A stretch of 38,580 bases of DNA from Candidatus Sumerlaeota bacterium (GTDB taxonomy: Bacteria; Sumerlaeota; Sumerlaeia; MWCT01; JAUWMI01). The notes beneath the pieces are model-generated. The model worked only from the letters and a program-made list of their open reading frames with translations. It did not search any database and was not told the origin of the DNA. Positions 21,788 to 30,094 of the stretch are shown one piece after another; positions within the stretch are counted from its first letter, which is position 1; every line of letters begins with the position of its first letter. The DNA lies in contig JAUWMI010000042.1 in the NCBI GenBank assembly GCA_030613245.1, positions 1 through 38,580 on the forward strand, given 5' to 3'. The position numbers and the translations under genes are program-made.

Positions 21788-23956
21788 ATGCTACGTTTAT
21801 TTTCCCCCATTCTTTTTCTGGTTCTGCTTGCTGCCAAAGCAGGGGCTTCCGACTATACTGCTGCAGCCACTGTATGGGAAAGCTTTTATGCACAGGTTGT
21901 TGGGGTCGACCGACAAGGAAATATTGCCCTAAAACAAACCTTGCCTACAGGGCTTCACTTTTTTACTGAACTTCATCCGACAAGCAACGGCCAGCTACTT
22001 ATTATTGACTCTATAACAACGCCTTATGGCGTTGTATATACTGTATCCGCCCCAGCAGTATTTAACAAGACTCAGGAGCTAAGACGCCTATATTATTTTG
22101 CAATTTCTTCTAACGACCGCTATTTCGTATCCTATTTACCGACTAAAGACGTGGACAATAAACTTTTACTTTACATAATAGAGAACAGTCAGCTACAGTA
22201 CACAGAATCAGTTCCGCTGTGGGGAAAGTCGATGCTTGGTATTGATTACAGCAAGGTTTCAGGAACGTTTATTGTAAACAATTACACTGACAAAACCCTT
22301 GATGTCTATCAAGTCCATCCACACGGTTATCTAATAGCACAAGGGCCTGCGATTTCCTACTACCCTGCGTTAGGCAATGTGGGCATGGCCATTTCGCCTG
22401 ATGGACGCACATGTCTCATACTAAGTATTAGCGATCCCAACATTGCCGTATTCCGCATCCATAATGACGCAACAATAACAAAAGTGCAGGCTTTTTCGTC
22501 TCAAGATGCTTCGAATGTAGAATGGGCGGCTTTTACGCCTGACTCCCGTTATGCTCTGATTTGGTATACGGGGGGATTACTTCGGCCACACGAGCTTGAG
22601 ATTTACGGTATCGAACGCGATGGTTCATTGACCAAAGTTGATGGGATAGGTGGGATCCAAGACTCAAGTGGAACAATTGCCGTCACTCCGGATGGCAACT
22701 TCGCGCTCCTCTCTCATAGCTATTATGCTCACATACGGCAGACGCTCTCGACAATTCGCATCCATCATGATGGTACCCTTACGCGGCTGACTGACAAAGA
22801 TCTGGTGATGTATAACCAGAGGGAGTTTTACTACAGCCGTTTTATTCCGCCACAGGTGCTAGGTGCGTATGGACTATGGAGGGATTATATAACACGGCCC
22901 GCGTACGTAGAGACATTTGCTGAGTGGCAGGGAGGGAGTGTTCCGGGAGTATTCGAAGTGCCGGAGTCGTGGCGACTGCCAGACGGTTCACTTGCGCTTC
23001 GTCCCACAAGTACTTCCAATTGCTTTGGGTTCTGGCAATCGCCGGTGGATGCCTTAATGGTGGTGCCTTATTCTGTCTACCGTGCTCGATATGTGATTCG
23101 AGCATCGAACTCAGGGCCGTTGAATCCTGAGCGACTTCCGGGGCTGCGTCTGCGTACGAATGCGCAGACCCTTCAGCCAGCAAATACCCTGGTGCTGAAC
23201 AGTGCCCCAGACGGCCTGCTAATGACCATGAGTGATCCTACCACGTTTACCCTGTTTTTCGAGCCGCCGATTTCCAGCTGCTCGCGCGAAGAGACAATGG
23301 ACGACGTCTTCTGCTCGCTTGACCTGATGGCATTCAATGAGGAAGATGATATGGACACTACCTACGTGCTGAGCCGCATGCTGGTTGATCGCCTACCTGT
23401 GGAGTGCTTTGACGTGGAGGAAGTGATGCGCGACTACGAGTTCGCAGAGGATGCAGAGGGCTGGACATACGGCGGCGCGCCGGGGGTGTTTGAGATGCCG
23501 CAATTCTCGCTCGTTCCTGAAGCGCTCCTGATCAGTGCACAAGGCGAAACGAACTGCTTCGGGTTCTGGAATTCAGATCCGGAAGACGTGGTGACTTCCA
23601 CAGCTGCCGAGCTCTATCGTGCGACCTTCTACGTGAGGACAGACCAGCCGGATCGCTGGCTTGTGCCAACGTTTCGCTTACGCCTGGGAACGAGCTTGAA
23701 TCGCCTGATCACCACGCAGGAAATTTTAAGCGCGAACGACAGCGAGATGTCGCCCTACTACGACTCAAGCGACCCTGCGCGGCAGTTTGAATATCCGGTG
23801 TATCTCTATAAGCCCGAGACGCCAGAGCCACTCAATCTCCTGCTTGCGTTTGATCTTCTGGCCTTCGACGAGACCGACGATGCCGATACACTCCTCATCC
23901 TCGACCGCGTCCGCCTCGAACGCCTCACCCTGCCAAAGTTTCCCCTCGACGACTGA
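21788..23956 (+). CDS. Secreted beta-propeller protein with two tandem C-terminal modules (intact paralogue)
   Basis: A 722-residue exported protein, the intact version of the pseudogene at 16906. Signal peptide MLRLFSPILFLVLLAAKAGA; then a YVTN/lactonase-like propeller (about 25-365) with blade motifs MAISPDGRTCLILS, AAFTPDSRYALIW and IAVTPDGNFALLSH. From residue 372 two homologous modules of about 165-175 residues follow, opening ETFAEWQGGSVPGVFEVPES and YEFAEDAEGWTYGGAPGVFE. Both carry NCFGFW, YRA.YVR, and end in LD.MAFNE.DD/LAFDETDD-DRVRL strands, as in carbohydrate-binding-like beta-sandwiches; a sugar- or surface-binding role is inference. ATG 21788 follows GGAGG by seven bases, 14 bases after the previous gene's stop. 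The C-terminal DNA is nearly identical to that of the pseudogene. Confidence 0.75.
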   Translation: MLRLFSPILFLVLLAAKAGASDYTAAATVWESFYAQVVGVDRQGNIALKQTLPTGLHFFTELHPTSNGQLLIIDSITTPYGVVYTVSAPAVFNKTQELRRLYYFAISSNDRYFVSYLPTKDVDNKLLLYIIENSQLQYTESVPLWGKSMLGIDYSKVSGTFIVNNYTDKTLDVYQVHPHGYLIAQGPAISYYPALGNVGMAISPDGRTCLILSISDPNIAVFRIHNDATITKVQAFSSQDASNVEWAAFTPDSRYALIWYTGGLLRPHELEIYGIERDGSLTKVDGIGGIQDSSGTIAVTPDGNFALLSHSYYAHIRQTLSTIRIHHDGTLTRLTDKDLVMYNQREFYYSRFIPPQVLGAYGLWRDYITRPAYVETFAEWQGGSVPGVFEVPESWRLPDGSLALRPTSTSNCFGFWQSPVDALMVVPYSVYRARYVIRASNSGPLNPERLPGLRLRTNAQTLQPANTLVLNSAPDGLLMTMSDPTTFTLFFEPPISSCSREETMDDVFCSLDLMAFNEEDDMDTTYVLSRMLVDRLPVECFDVEEVMRDYEFAEDAEGWTYGGAPGVFEMPQFSLVPEALLISAQGETNCFGFWNSDPEDVVTSTAAELYRATFYVRTDQPDRWLVPTFRLRLGTSLNRLITTQEILSANDSEMSPYYDSSDPARQFEYPVYLYKPETPEPLNLLLAFDLLAFDETDDADTLLILDRVRLERLTLPKFPLDD

Positions 23957-24360
23957 TCCAGACACACGCCAAAGCCTTGTAGTCGATTTCAATTAAAGAA
24001 TGCCACCGAGGCACCAAGGCACAGAGATTTATAAGGTAGGGGCACGCCGTGGCGTGCCCTTATATAAAGACGGCAATAACAGGGGGCGTATGGCAATACG
24101 CCCCTACGTCCTGTTATGACCTATCTATAGCAGCAGAGACACAGAGATCCGAAAAGAACGAAAATTGTAAAAGTAAAATTGACAATATCAAATTTGCATT
24201 TTGCATTTTTCAATTTGCAATTTAAAATTGAATTCTCTGTGTCTCCGTGGTCAGGAGAAAAAGGGCGTATAGCAATACGCCCCTACAATAATCCCGCGTG
24301 GATTCCTACGAAACAAGGGCAGGGATAAACCCTGCCCCTACGCAAAAAACAATACCTACC

Positions 24361-24428
24361 CGCTGCTGATCCTCGACCGCGTCCGCCTCGACCGCCTCAC
24401 CTTGCCCACCTTCCCCCTCGACGATTAA
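24361..24428 (+). pseudogene. Orphan 3' tail of the secreted-module gene, copy 1
   Basis: Sixty-eight bases encode LLILDRVRLDRLTLPTFPL then DD-stop, the exact end of the tandem-module proteins, with no gene body before it. Confidence 0.7.
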
Positions 24429-24807
24429 GACACTTTAATACTGCCACAGAGGCGCAGAGACACAGAGATTTATAAGGTAGGGGCACGCCGCGGCGTGCCC
24501 TTACATAAACACGACAATAACAGGGGCGTATGGCAATGCGCCCCTACGTCCTGTTATGACCTACCTATAGCCACAGAGACATGGAGATCTTTGAAGATGC
24601 AAGAATTGTAAAATTAGAATTAAAAATATCAGATTCTAAATTTGCATTTTGCATTTTTCAATTTGCAATTTACAATTCACTACTATGTGTCTCCGTGCTC
24701 AGGAGAAAAAGGGCGTATGGCAATACGCCCCTACAATATCCCGTGTGGATTCCTACGAAACAAGGGCAGGGATGAACCCTGCCCCTACGCAAAAAACAAT
24801 ACCTACC

Positions 24808-24875
24808 CGCTGCTGATCCTCGATGGCGTCCGCCTCGACCGCCTCACTCTCCCCACCTTCCCGCTCGATGATTAA
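24808..24875 (+). pseudogene. Orphan 3' tail of the secreted-module gene, copy 2
   Basis: Same tail 447 bases further on, with a Gly for Arg change (ILDGVRL). The open frame that runs into it from 24642 passes through the repeats and is not credible as a gene. Confidence 0.7.
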
Positions 24876-25148
24876 TTTCGGATAAAATCGCCACAGAGAC
24901 ACTGGTAGGGGCATGCTGCGGCGTGCCCCTACAAACATTGATCATTCTATGGGCGTATGGCAATACGCCCCTACAATAATCCCGCGTGGATTCCTACGAA
25001 ACAAGGGCAGGGATAAACCCTGCCCCTACGGAAAGAAAAACAATTACGGGCGTATGCCCACCCCCCCCCACGATCTATGATACATTCGATATAGCCACGG
25101 AGGCATAGAGATTCTCAAAAGGCAAAAAGCCGTAGGGCGCTAATTCCC

Positions 25149-25248
25149 CCTCACCTTTATCCTCTCCCCCCAGGGGAGAGGAAGTAATAGTCGGATAATG
25201 CGGCTGAGGTGTACCTGTGCGGCAAAGGTGCATAAATGCCCCAGAGGC
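25149..25248. repeat. 100-bp dispersed repeat with covarying hairpin, copy 1
   Basis: Starts CCTCACCTTTAT, then stem CCTCTCCCC (25161-25169), loop, GGGGAGAGG (25173-25181), and ends AATGCCCCAGAGGC. Pairs with the copy at 25320-25418. Confidence 0.75.
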
Positions 25249-25319
25249 TAATAAATACGCCGGAGGCGGATAATTTCATTTTCAGGCAGATGATCCTCAC
25301 GCACAAGGCGCATTTTCAA

Positions 25320-25418
25320 CCTCACCTTTATCCTCTCGCCTAGGCGAGAGGAAGTAATGGTCGGATGATGCGGCGGAGGTGTACCTGTGCGCCTGAGGCG
25401 CATAAATGCCCCAGAGGC
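25320..25418. repeat. 100-bp dispersed repeat with covarying hairpin, copy 2
   Basis: Same order as copy 1, but the stem is CCTCTCGCC (25332-25340) with GGCGAGAGG (25343-25351): the seventh pair changed from C:G to G:C on both arms. A second stem TGCGCC/GGCGCA (near 25396-25411) is perfect here and weak in copy 1. Confidence 0.75.
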
Positions 25419-25586
25419 ATGGAGAAGGTAGGAGCACGCCGCGGCGTACCCTTACAAACATGGACCATTGCAAAGGCATATTGGAATACGCCCGTACGAT
25501 TTATAAAAAACCAGCCGTTTAATTTTGATTGTACGCTATTTTGATTACAAACTGCCAGAGAGGCACAGAGATGATTAAAGGAGATC

Positions 25587-27122
25587 TCAGGTGAGGCGGG
25601 GGAATAGGGCGGCCTGCTTGTTTACACGGGTGCCGGACGGGAGCCAACCCCATGCGCACAGCTCTTCCCAGGGAATATCGCTGAGTCGCTGCTCGATGCC
25701 CAGTTGCTGCCAGATGCGTTGTGAGGTTCCGGGCATAAAGGGTGAGATTAGCGTGGCAATCATGCGTAATCCTTCGGCCAAAACGTAAAGGGTCGAAGTC
25801 AGCACGCGTTTCTTAGACGGGTCTTTGGCCAGGGCCCACGGTTGTTTATCGTTAATATATTTGTTGAGCACGTTGATAGCCTCCCATATCTTCGCCAGCA
25901 CCTGACTGAATTCAAATTCAGGTGTGGCCTGCTCAAAAAGACGCGTTGTTTCGTCAAACGCGTGGATCACCGCATTGTCTTCGCTCTCGTAGCCATCGGC
26001 TTTCTCCACCTTGCCATTTGTATACTTTTCAATCATCGTGAGGGAGCGGCTGAGCAGGTTGCCCAGGTCATTTGCCAGATCGCTATTATAGCGAGTGCGG
26101 AGTTGGTCTTCAGAAAATACGCCATCACCGCTATAAGGAATTTCACGTAGCAAGAAGTAGCGCACCGGATCCGCACCGTAGCGCTCCAGATACTGGCGCG
26201 GATCAATGATATTCCCTTTTGATTTCGACATCTTCTCTTCTTTAATGTTAACGAACCCATGGCCAAATACCTGGCGCGGCGGCTCCAGGCCGGCAGCCAT
26301 AAGCATGGCCGGCCAGATAGTGGCATGAAATTTCAGAATATCCTTGCCCACAACGTGTACATCTGCGGGCCAGAGCGTGCGGAACTGAGATTCATCATCA
26401 CCATAGCCGGCTGCGGTGACATAGTTAATCAGGGCGTCGAACCAGACATAAATCACGTGCTTCGGATCGCGTGGGAGGGGGATGCCCCACTTGACACTGG
26501 TGCGGCTAATACAGAGATCCGACAAGCCGGGCTTGAGGAAGGAATTCACCATTTCGTTTTCGCGAAACTTGGGGCGGATAAAAGTCGGGTGGGCCTGGAT
26601 GTAATCCAGCAACTTCTGCTGATATGCAGAGAGCTTAAAGAAATAGGCCTCTTCCTGATTACGCGTTGTGGGTCGTCCGCACTCGGGGCAGTTCCCATTT
26701 TGCAGCTGCGAAGCAGTCCAGAACGACTCGCACGGCACGCAATACCATCCTTCGTAGTGGCCCTTGTAGATATAGCCATTCGCGTAGACAGTTTCAAAAA
26801 ACGTGGTCACGGAGCGGACATGCCGCTCTTCTGTAGTGCGTATAAAATCGTCGTAGGAAATATCGAAATTGTGCCAAAGATCGATAAATGTGTGGGCTAC
26901 TTGATTGACCAGCTCAATAGGCGGGATTTTGCGGCGCTCTGCTTCGGCTTGAATCTTTGCCCCATGTTCGTCCGTTCCGCTAAGGAAAAAGACATCGTAG
27001 CCTAATAGCCGCTTGAAGCGGGCAAGAGCGTCAATGCCGATTACCTCAAATACGTGCCCGAGGTGTGCGACGTCGTTTACGTAGTAGAGGGGCGTAGTGA
27101 TGTAAAATTTGCCTTTTCGCAT
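25587..27122 (-). CDS. metG: Methionyl-tRNA synthetase
   Basis: Charges initiator and elongator tRNA-Met. 511 residues with the class I HIGH signature as HLGH (residues 20-23, in YYVNDVAHLGHVFEV), the zinc-binding knuckle CVPC...CPEC (about 127-148), WFDALINYVTAAGY, and the KMSKS loop EEKMSKSKGN (about 300). The anticodon-binding helical domain follows to the end; the C-terminal tRNA-binding (OB-fold) extension is absent, as in many shorter bacterial MetRS. ATG 27120-27122 has no clear SD. It lies about 90 bases downstream of the ricT-like gene on the same strand, with a REP-like palindrome between them. Confidence 0.95.
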   Translation of the reverse strand: MRKGKFYITTPLYYVNDVAHLGHVFEVIGIDALARFKRLLGYDVFFLSGTDEHGAKIQAEAERRKIPPIELVNQVAHTFIDLWHNFDISYDDFIRTTEERHVRSVTTFFETVYANGYIYKGHYEGWYCVPCESFWTASQLQNGNCPECGRPTTRNQEEAYFFKLSAYQQKLLDYIQAHPTFIRPKFRENEMVNSFLKPGLSDLCISRTSVKWGIPLPRDPKHVIYVWFDALINYVTAAGYGDDESQFRTLWPADVHVVGKDILKFHATIWPAMLMAAGLEPPRQVFGHGFVNIKEEKMSKSKGNIIDPRQYLERYGADPVRYFLLREIPYSGDGVFSEDQLRTRYNSDLANDLGNLLSRSLTMIEKYTNGKVEKADGYESEDNAVIHAFDETTRLFEQATPEFEFSQVLAKIWEAINVLNKYINDKQPWALAKDPSKKRVLTSTLYVLAEGLRMIATLISPFMPGTSQRIWQQLGIEQRLSDIPWEELCAWGWLPSGTRVNKQAALFPRLT

Positions 27123-27141
27123 AGCTCAGCAATTCATGATT

Positions 27142-27166
27142 GGGGCTTGATGAATCAAGCCCCTAC
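27142..27166. repeat. GTAG-type palindrome between ricT and metG
   Basis: GGGGCTTGATGAATCAAGCC then CCTAC: stem GGGGCTTGA/TCAAGCCCC with a four-base loop. Lies in the 88-base gap between two co-directional genes, a common place for REP elements to affect transcript processing. Confidence 0.7.
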
Positions 27167-27210
27167 AAAAGCCTCTGCAAAAGTTCCAGCGGAAGCTCCT
27201 AGAACAGCTT

Positions 27211-28110
27211 TTAGCATTCCACATCGTCTGCCGGATAGCTATCGCCTTCTTCGAATTCTTCTTCCTTAATCCGCTTCAGCTCTTTCTGTTTCTTTTCCTG
27301 ATTCTCCGGGACTTTCACGTCTGAAATCTCCTCGTGCTTTACAGTATGAATGGTTCCTGCCTTATCCTTAACGCTGTATGACTGGCGGAGCAGATTTCGA
27401 TCTACAACGAGTCCCTCAAGGGATTCTGTTTTAACAGTCGCGCCTGTTGGAACTGCATCGCGACTCAGTTTCTTATAGAGATCCTCTTCGTACGCCAGAC
27501 AGCACATCAGGCGGCCACATATACCTGACAATTTTGTTGGCGAAAGAATAATATCCTGATCCTTAGCCATGCGGATTGATACCGGTGCAAACTCGCGAAT
27601 AAAACCTGCACAGCAAAGCCGTCGTCCGCAAATCCCGTAGCCATCCACCAGCTTCGCCTCGTCTCGCACACCAATCTGCCAGAGTTCAATTCGAGACCGT
27701 AGGGCCCGACCTAGATCTTTCACCAGCTCGCGAAAGTCAACGCGTTTGTCCGCTGTAAAGTGAAATACGACCTTGTTGTTATGCTTGTCAAACCGCACGT
27801 TTGTAATCTTCATTGTCAGGCCATGATCTCTTACCTTCTGGCGGCAAATGTTCAACGCATCCAACTCCTTCTTCTTCAGCGCGTGCCATTCCTCGATCTC
27901 TTGTTCAGTGGCCAGCCGCAGCACTTTCGGAAGCCCTGGACATGTGAGCGACACCGGACAGTATGGCTCTATTGATACCACAAACCCAACTTCCTCATGC
28001 CGGTTAAACTCAACAATGCAAAAGTCTTTCGGGTTAAGGCTCAATCCATTTGGGTCGAAGTATTTTGGCATATCGTACTCAGACAATTGTATTCCAACAA
28101 CGGTTAGCAT
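27211..28110 (-). CDS. ricT: PSP1-domain protein (RicT/YaaT-like)
   Basis: A 299-residue PSP1 C-terminal domain protein. In Bacillus RicT joins RicA and RicF in an Fe-S complex that affects RNase Y. The conserved core includes VDFRELVKDLGRALRSRIEL and WQIGVRDEAKLVDGYGICGR, followed by the paired Cys segments GICGRRLCCAGF and GICGRLMCCLAYE that give the family its Fe-S ligands. The C-terminus is a highly charged Lys/Glu helix (about 265-299). ATG 28108-28110 with GGAG 11 bases upstream. The ricT-metG order fits bacteria where PSP1 genes sit beside tRNA-synthetase or DNA-replication genes. No ricA or ricF is visible here. Confidence 0.85.
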   Translation of the reverse strand: MLTVVGIQLSEYDMPKYFDPNGLSLNPKDFCIVEFNRHEEVGFVVSIEPYCPVSLTCPGLPKVLRLATEQEIEEWHALKKKELDALNICRQKVRDHGLTMKITNVRFDKHNNKVVFHFTADKRVDFRELVKDLGRALRSRIELWQIGVRDEAKLVDGYGICGRRLCCAGFIREFAPVSIRMAKDQDIILSPTKLSGICGRLMCCLAYEEDLYKKLSRDAVPTGATVKTESLEGLVVDRNLLRQSYSVKDKAGTIHTVKHEEISDVKVPENQEKKQKELKRIKEEEFEEGDSYPADDVEC

Positions 28111-28473
28111 CTAATCAGTAACTCCAATAAAAAATTCAGCGACACTTCAGGATGTCGCCCGCCTCTTGCACACAGGAATGGAAATACTATGAGCAATATG
28201 GTTCACGATGTCAACAGGTGTTTCATGCGTGGAAGCTGCAAAGGTTTATTTCCTCTGGGTTTATCTTTGAGTAACGTGGAGCGTTATAAGTGTTAATCAG
28301 ATGAAAATGTCTCTTGCATTTTCGGGGGGTGATGTGCTAAACAATATAACTTTCTGGTGTGTTTACTCCCGATTTCGCCTCTTCATTGAATATGCAAGGG
28401 TAACTGGATCGGAGTACATGCCGAGAATCTGATGAGTACGGCTTTTAGATTAGTCAAAGGAGGGGTGCAAGCA
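28111..28473. other. Divergent spacer between ricT and an exported-protein gene
   Basis: No gene or clear repeat seen. A short inverted pair GACA...TGTC near 28141-28157 is unremarkable. No strong promoter consensus found on either strand. Confidence 0.4.
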
Positions 28474-29100
28474 ATGTTCGCAACTTATGGGAGGACTATT
28501 GGTATAATTGTGATCTGTGCGTTGTGCGCATTCGCGTGGGCAGGAAACGCGCAGAAACCTTCGCCTGCGAAAACTACGCCAACTGCGGCCGGCAAGCAGC
28601 AATCCCCTGGTACTGCTCAGCCTGTTTCCCTTGAGGCCCCGGAGCTGGACGAGGGTCTGATCGAGCGGCTGGAAAAGAACGAGGATCCTGAGGATGTTAA
28701 GTCAATCCTTGCTTTCCACCGCTTTCTGAAAAAACGCATGTACCTGGCAGAGAAGAAAGCCCCGGCCAAGGAGATCACAGACGTTAACGTTGAGATTCTA
28801 AAGACTATTCTCGCGGTGAACCCAAAGCGAAGGGATGTCGTTTTTGATACGCTCGAGGAAACCTGGGACGGAAAAGACGACTATTTCAAAGTCTTCATTA
28901 GTATCTTCACTCAGCTCGAGAGTTACCGCAAACATTTTCGCCTGCGCTTCGGCCAGCTCAAAGCCTGGGAAATCTACTTGAAAGGCCAACATAGAAAGGT
29001 TCTGGGTCAGCGCGAGAAGAAGCAAGAAGCGGCCAGACTCAAGGCTGCAGCTGGCATCAAAAAGAAGGCAGCCACGCCCACTCCTACGCCAACCGCATGA
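28474..29100 (+). CDS. Exported protein of unknown function, Lys/Ala-rich C-terminus
   Basis: A 208-residue protein. ATG 28474-28476 is preceded by AAAGGAGG ten bases upstream and opens an export signal (MFATYGRTIGIIVICALCAF, then AWAGNAQ). A Pro/Ala/Thr-rich linker (KPSPAKTTPTAAGKQQSPGT) leads to a helical acidic middle (ELDEGLIERLEKNEDPEDVK; RHFRLRFGQLKAWEIYLKGQ-like), and a basic tail ends in PTPTPTA. No family recognised. The gene is monocistronic and convergent with the amidotransferase gene. Confidence 0.6.
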   Translation: MFATYGRTIGIIVICALCAFAWAGNAQKPSPAKTTPTAAGKQQSPGTAQPVSLEAPELDEGLIERLEKNEDPEDVKSILAFHRFLKKRMYLAEKKAPAKEITDVNVEILKTILAVNPKRRDVVFDTLEETWDGKDDYFKVFISIFTQLESYRKHFRLRFGQLKAWEIYLKGQHRKVLGQREKKQEAARLKAAAGIKKKAATPTPTPTA

Positions 29101-29120
29101 AAGGCTGAGAAGTGAATAAA

Positions 29121-29158
29121 CCGTTTGTCCGATTGTCCGTTGGTCGGTTGGTCGGTTT
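29121..29158. repeat. Short tandem GGTCGGTT/GTCCG motif
   Basis: Just after the exported-protein stop, short units TTGTCCG, TTGTCCG and TTGGTCGG, TTGGTCGG repeat in tandem. Small low-complexity tract between convergent genes. Confidence 0.5.
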
Positions 29159-29209
29159 AATTGGCATGGAATATACGGGTAGGTGCTGATGCGTAGTTTT
29201 GTTGTGCCG

Positions 29210-29953
29210 CTACCTCAAGTGCGGTCTTGCGGCTTCAACAAGCGCCTGGAAGAGTTTGATATGATCTTCCTGATCAGCAAGGTACTCCGGATGCCATTGA
29301 ACGCCCAGCGCAAATGGATACCGCATGCCTTCTACTGCCTCAATTATCCCATCCTCTGCAAACGCTGATGCCACCAGACCATCTCCCAGCTGATTAATAC
29401 TCTGATGGTGGCTACTGTTCGTCTCGATCTTCTCCTTACCGATAATACGAAACAGTTGTGTACCCTTCACGATCCGGACATAATGCGATGTGAGGCTCAT
29501 ACCAATTCTCTTTGTATGCTGCAGAGGAGATTCGGGAAACGCACTGGCAATATCCTGGTGCAGCGTGCCTCCCAGCGCGATGTTCAAGAGCTGACAACCC
29601 AGGCAAATCGCCATCACTGGAAGCCCGCGATCCAATGCTGTGCGGACAAGACGCAGGTCAAACTCCTCGCGCATGGCAGATAGCGGCATGGTCAACGGAT
29701 GCGCTGATGCGCCATAGCGCGCTGGCGAAATATCCCGTCCTCCAATGAGCAACAGCCCGGCAATACGATCCAGATAGCTTTCCAAGAGCACAGGGTCATC
29801 TACAACTGGCACGAGGAGGGGAGTTCCACCCACCTTGATGACTGAGGTCAAGTAATTCATTCTGATCATTAGTGCTGGAACCCGCGTTCTATTCTCGATC
29901 CAGCTGCAATTAATCCCAATTGTTGGACGGGACCGATCATTATGTTGACTCAT
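29210..29953 (-). CDS. Class I glutamine amidotransferase-like hydrolase (peptidase C26, PuuD-like)
   Basis: A 247-residue protein of the gamma-glutamyl-GABA hydrolase-like family. TIGINCSWIENR and GGTPLLVPVVDDP open the fold; LLIGGRDISPARYG holds the oxyanion region; the nucleophile is Cys 117 in AICLGCQLLN; and the His of the triad is in GVQWHPEY (about 218), followed by the acidic residue. Relatives cleave gamma-glutamyl bonds in polyamine or related catabolism, but no puu genes are here, so the substrate is open. ATG 29951-29953 with a weak SD. Transcribed toward the exported-protein gene. Confidence 0.85.
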   Translation of the reverse strand: MSQHNDRSRPTIGINCSWIENRTRVPALMIRMNYLTSVIKVGGTPLLVPVVDDPVLLESYLDRIAGLLLIGGRDISPARYGASAHPLTMPLSAMREEFDLRLVRTALDRGLPVMAICLGCQLLNIALGGTLHQDIASAFPESPLQHTKRIGMSLTSHYVRIVKGTQLFRIIGKEKIETNSSHHQSINQLGDGLVASAFAEDGIIEAVEGMRYPFALGVQWHPEYLADQEDHIKLFQALVEAARPHLR

Positions 29954-30094
29954 GGCGACTCTTCTCTAAGTTGTGGGAAGTCGTCTTGCATATGCAATTT
30001 GAATTTAGCTCCGGCGCTGATTATCTTCTACCAGAGACACACTAATGGTGTTGCATACCTCCCCCGGGCATTCTTGTACGCATGGCGAAGCCGC

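Larger units (their letters stand above)
23957..25040 (+). repeat. Tandem ~450-bp units carrying orphan gene tails and REP-like palindromes
   Basis: Three successive units follow the secreted gene. Stops of the C-terminal ending PTFPLDD (or its variant) occur at 23956, 24428 and 24875, 472 and 447 bases apart. Each unit then holds, in the same order, CACAGAG-rich sequence, a GGGCACGCC/GGCGTGCCC palindrome, GGGCGTATGGCAATACGCCC, an AT-rich stretch with TTTGCATTTTGCATTTTTCA, another GGGCGTAT palindrome, the phrase GTGGATTCCTACGAAACAAG, and GGGCAGGG/CCCTGCCC. The third unit lacks the middle part. Examples of exact palindromes are 24040-24059, 24084-24103, 24263-24282 and 24317-24337. Confidence 0.8.
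25041..25586. other. Repeat-rich spacer downstream of metG
   Basis: No gene. Holds a run of nine C (near 25070) next to a broken GGGCGTATGCCC palindrome, two ~100-base direct repeats with hairpins (listed separately), a palindrome GGAGCACGCCGCGGCGTACCC near 25431, and the phrase TCACGCACAAGGCGCATTTT (25296-25316), which recurs near 32270 and, in reverse, near 32560. Confidence 0.6.

Noticed and set aside
24642-24875. 77-codon frame ending like the secreted proteins
   Set aside because: Runs through AT-rich and palindromic repeats; only the last 21 codons have homology, as an orphan tail.
23990-25500. Possible CRISPR array because of many short repeats
   Set aside because: Repeats differ in core, spacing is irregular, they are self-palindromic, and no cas genes are present.
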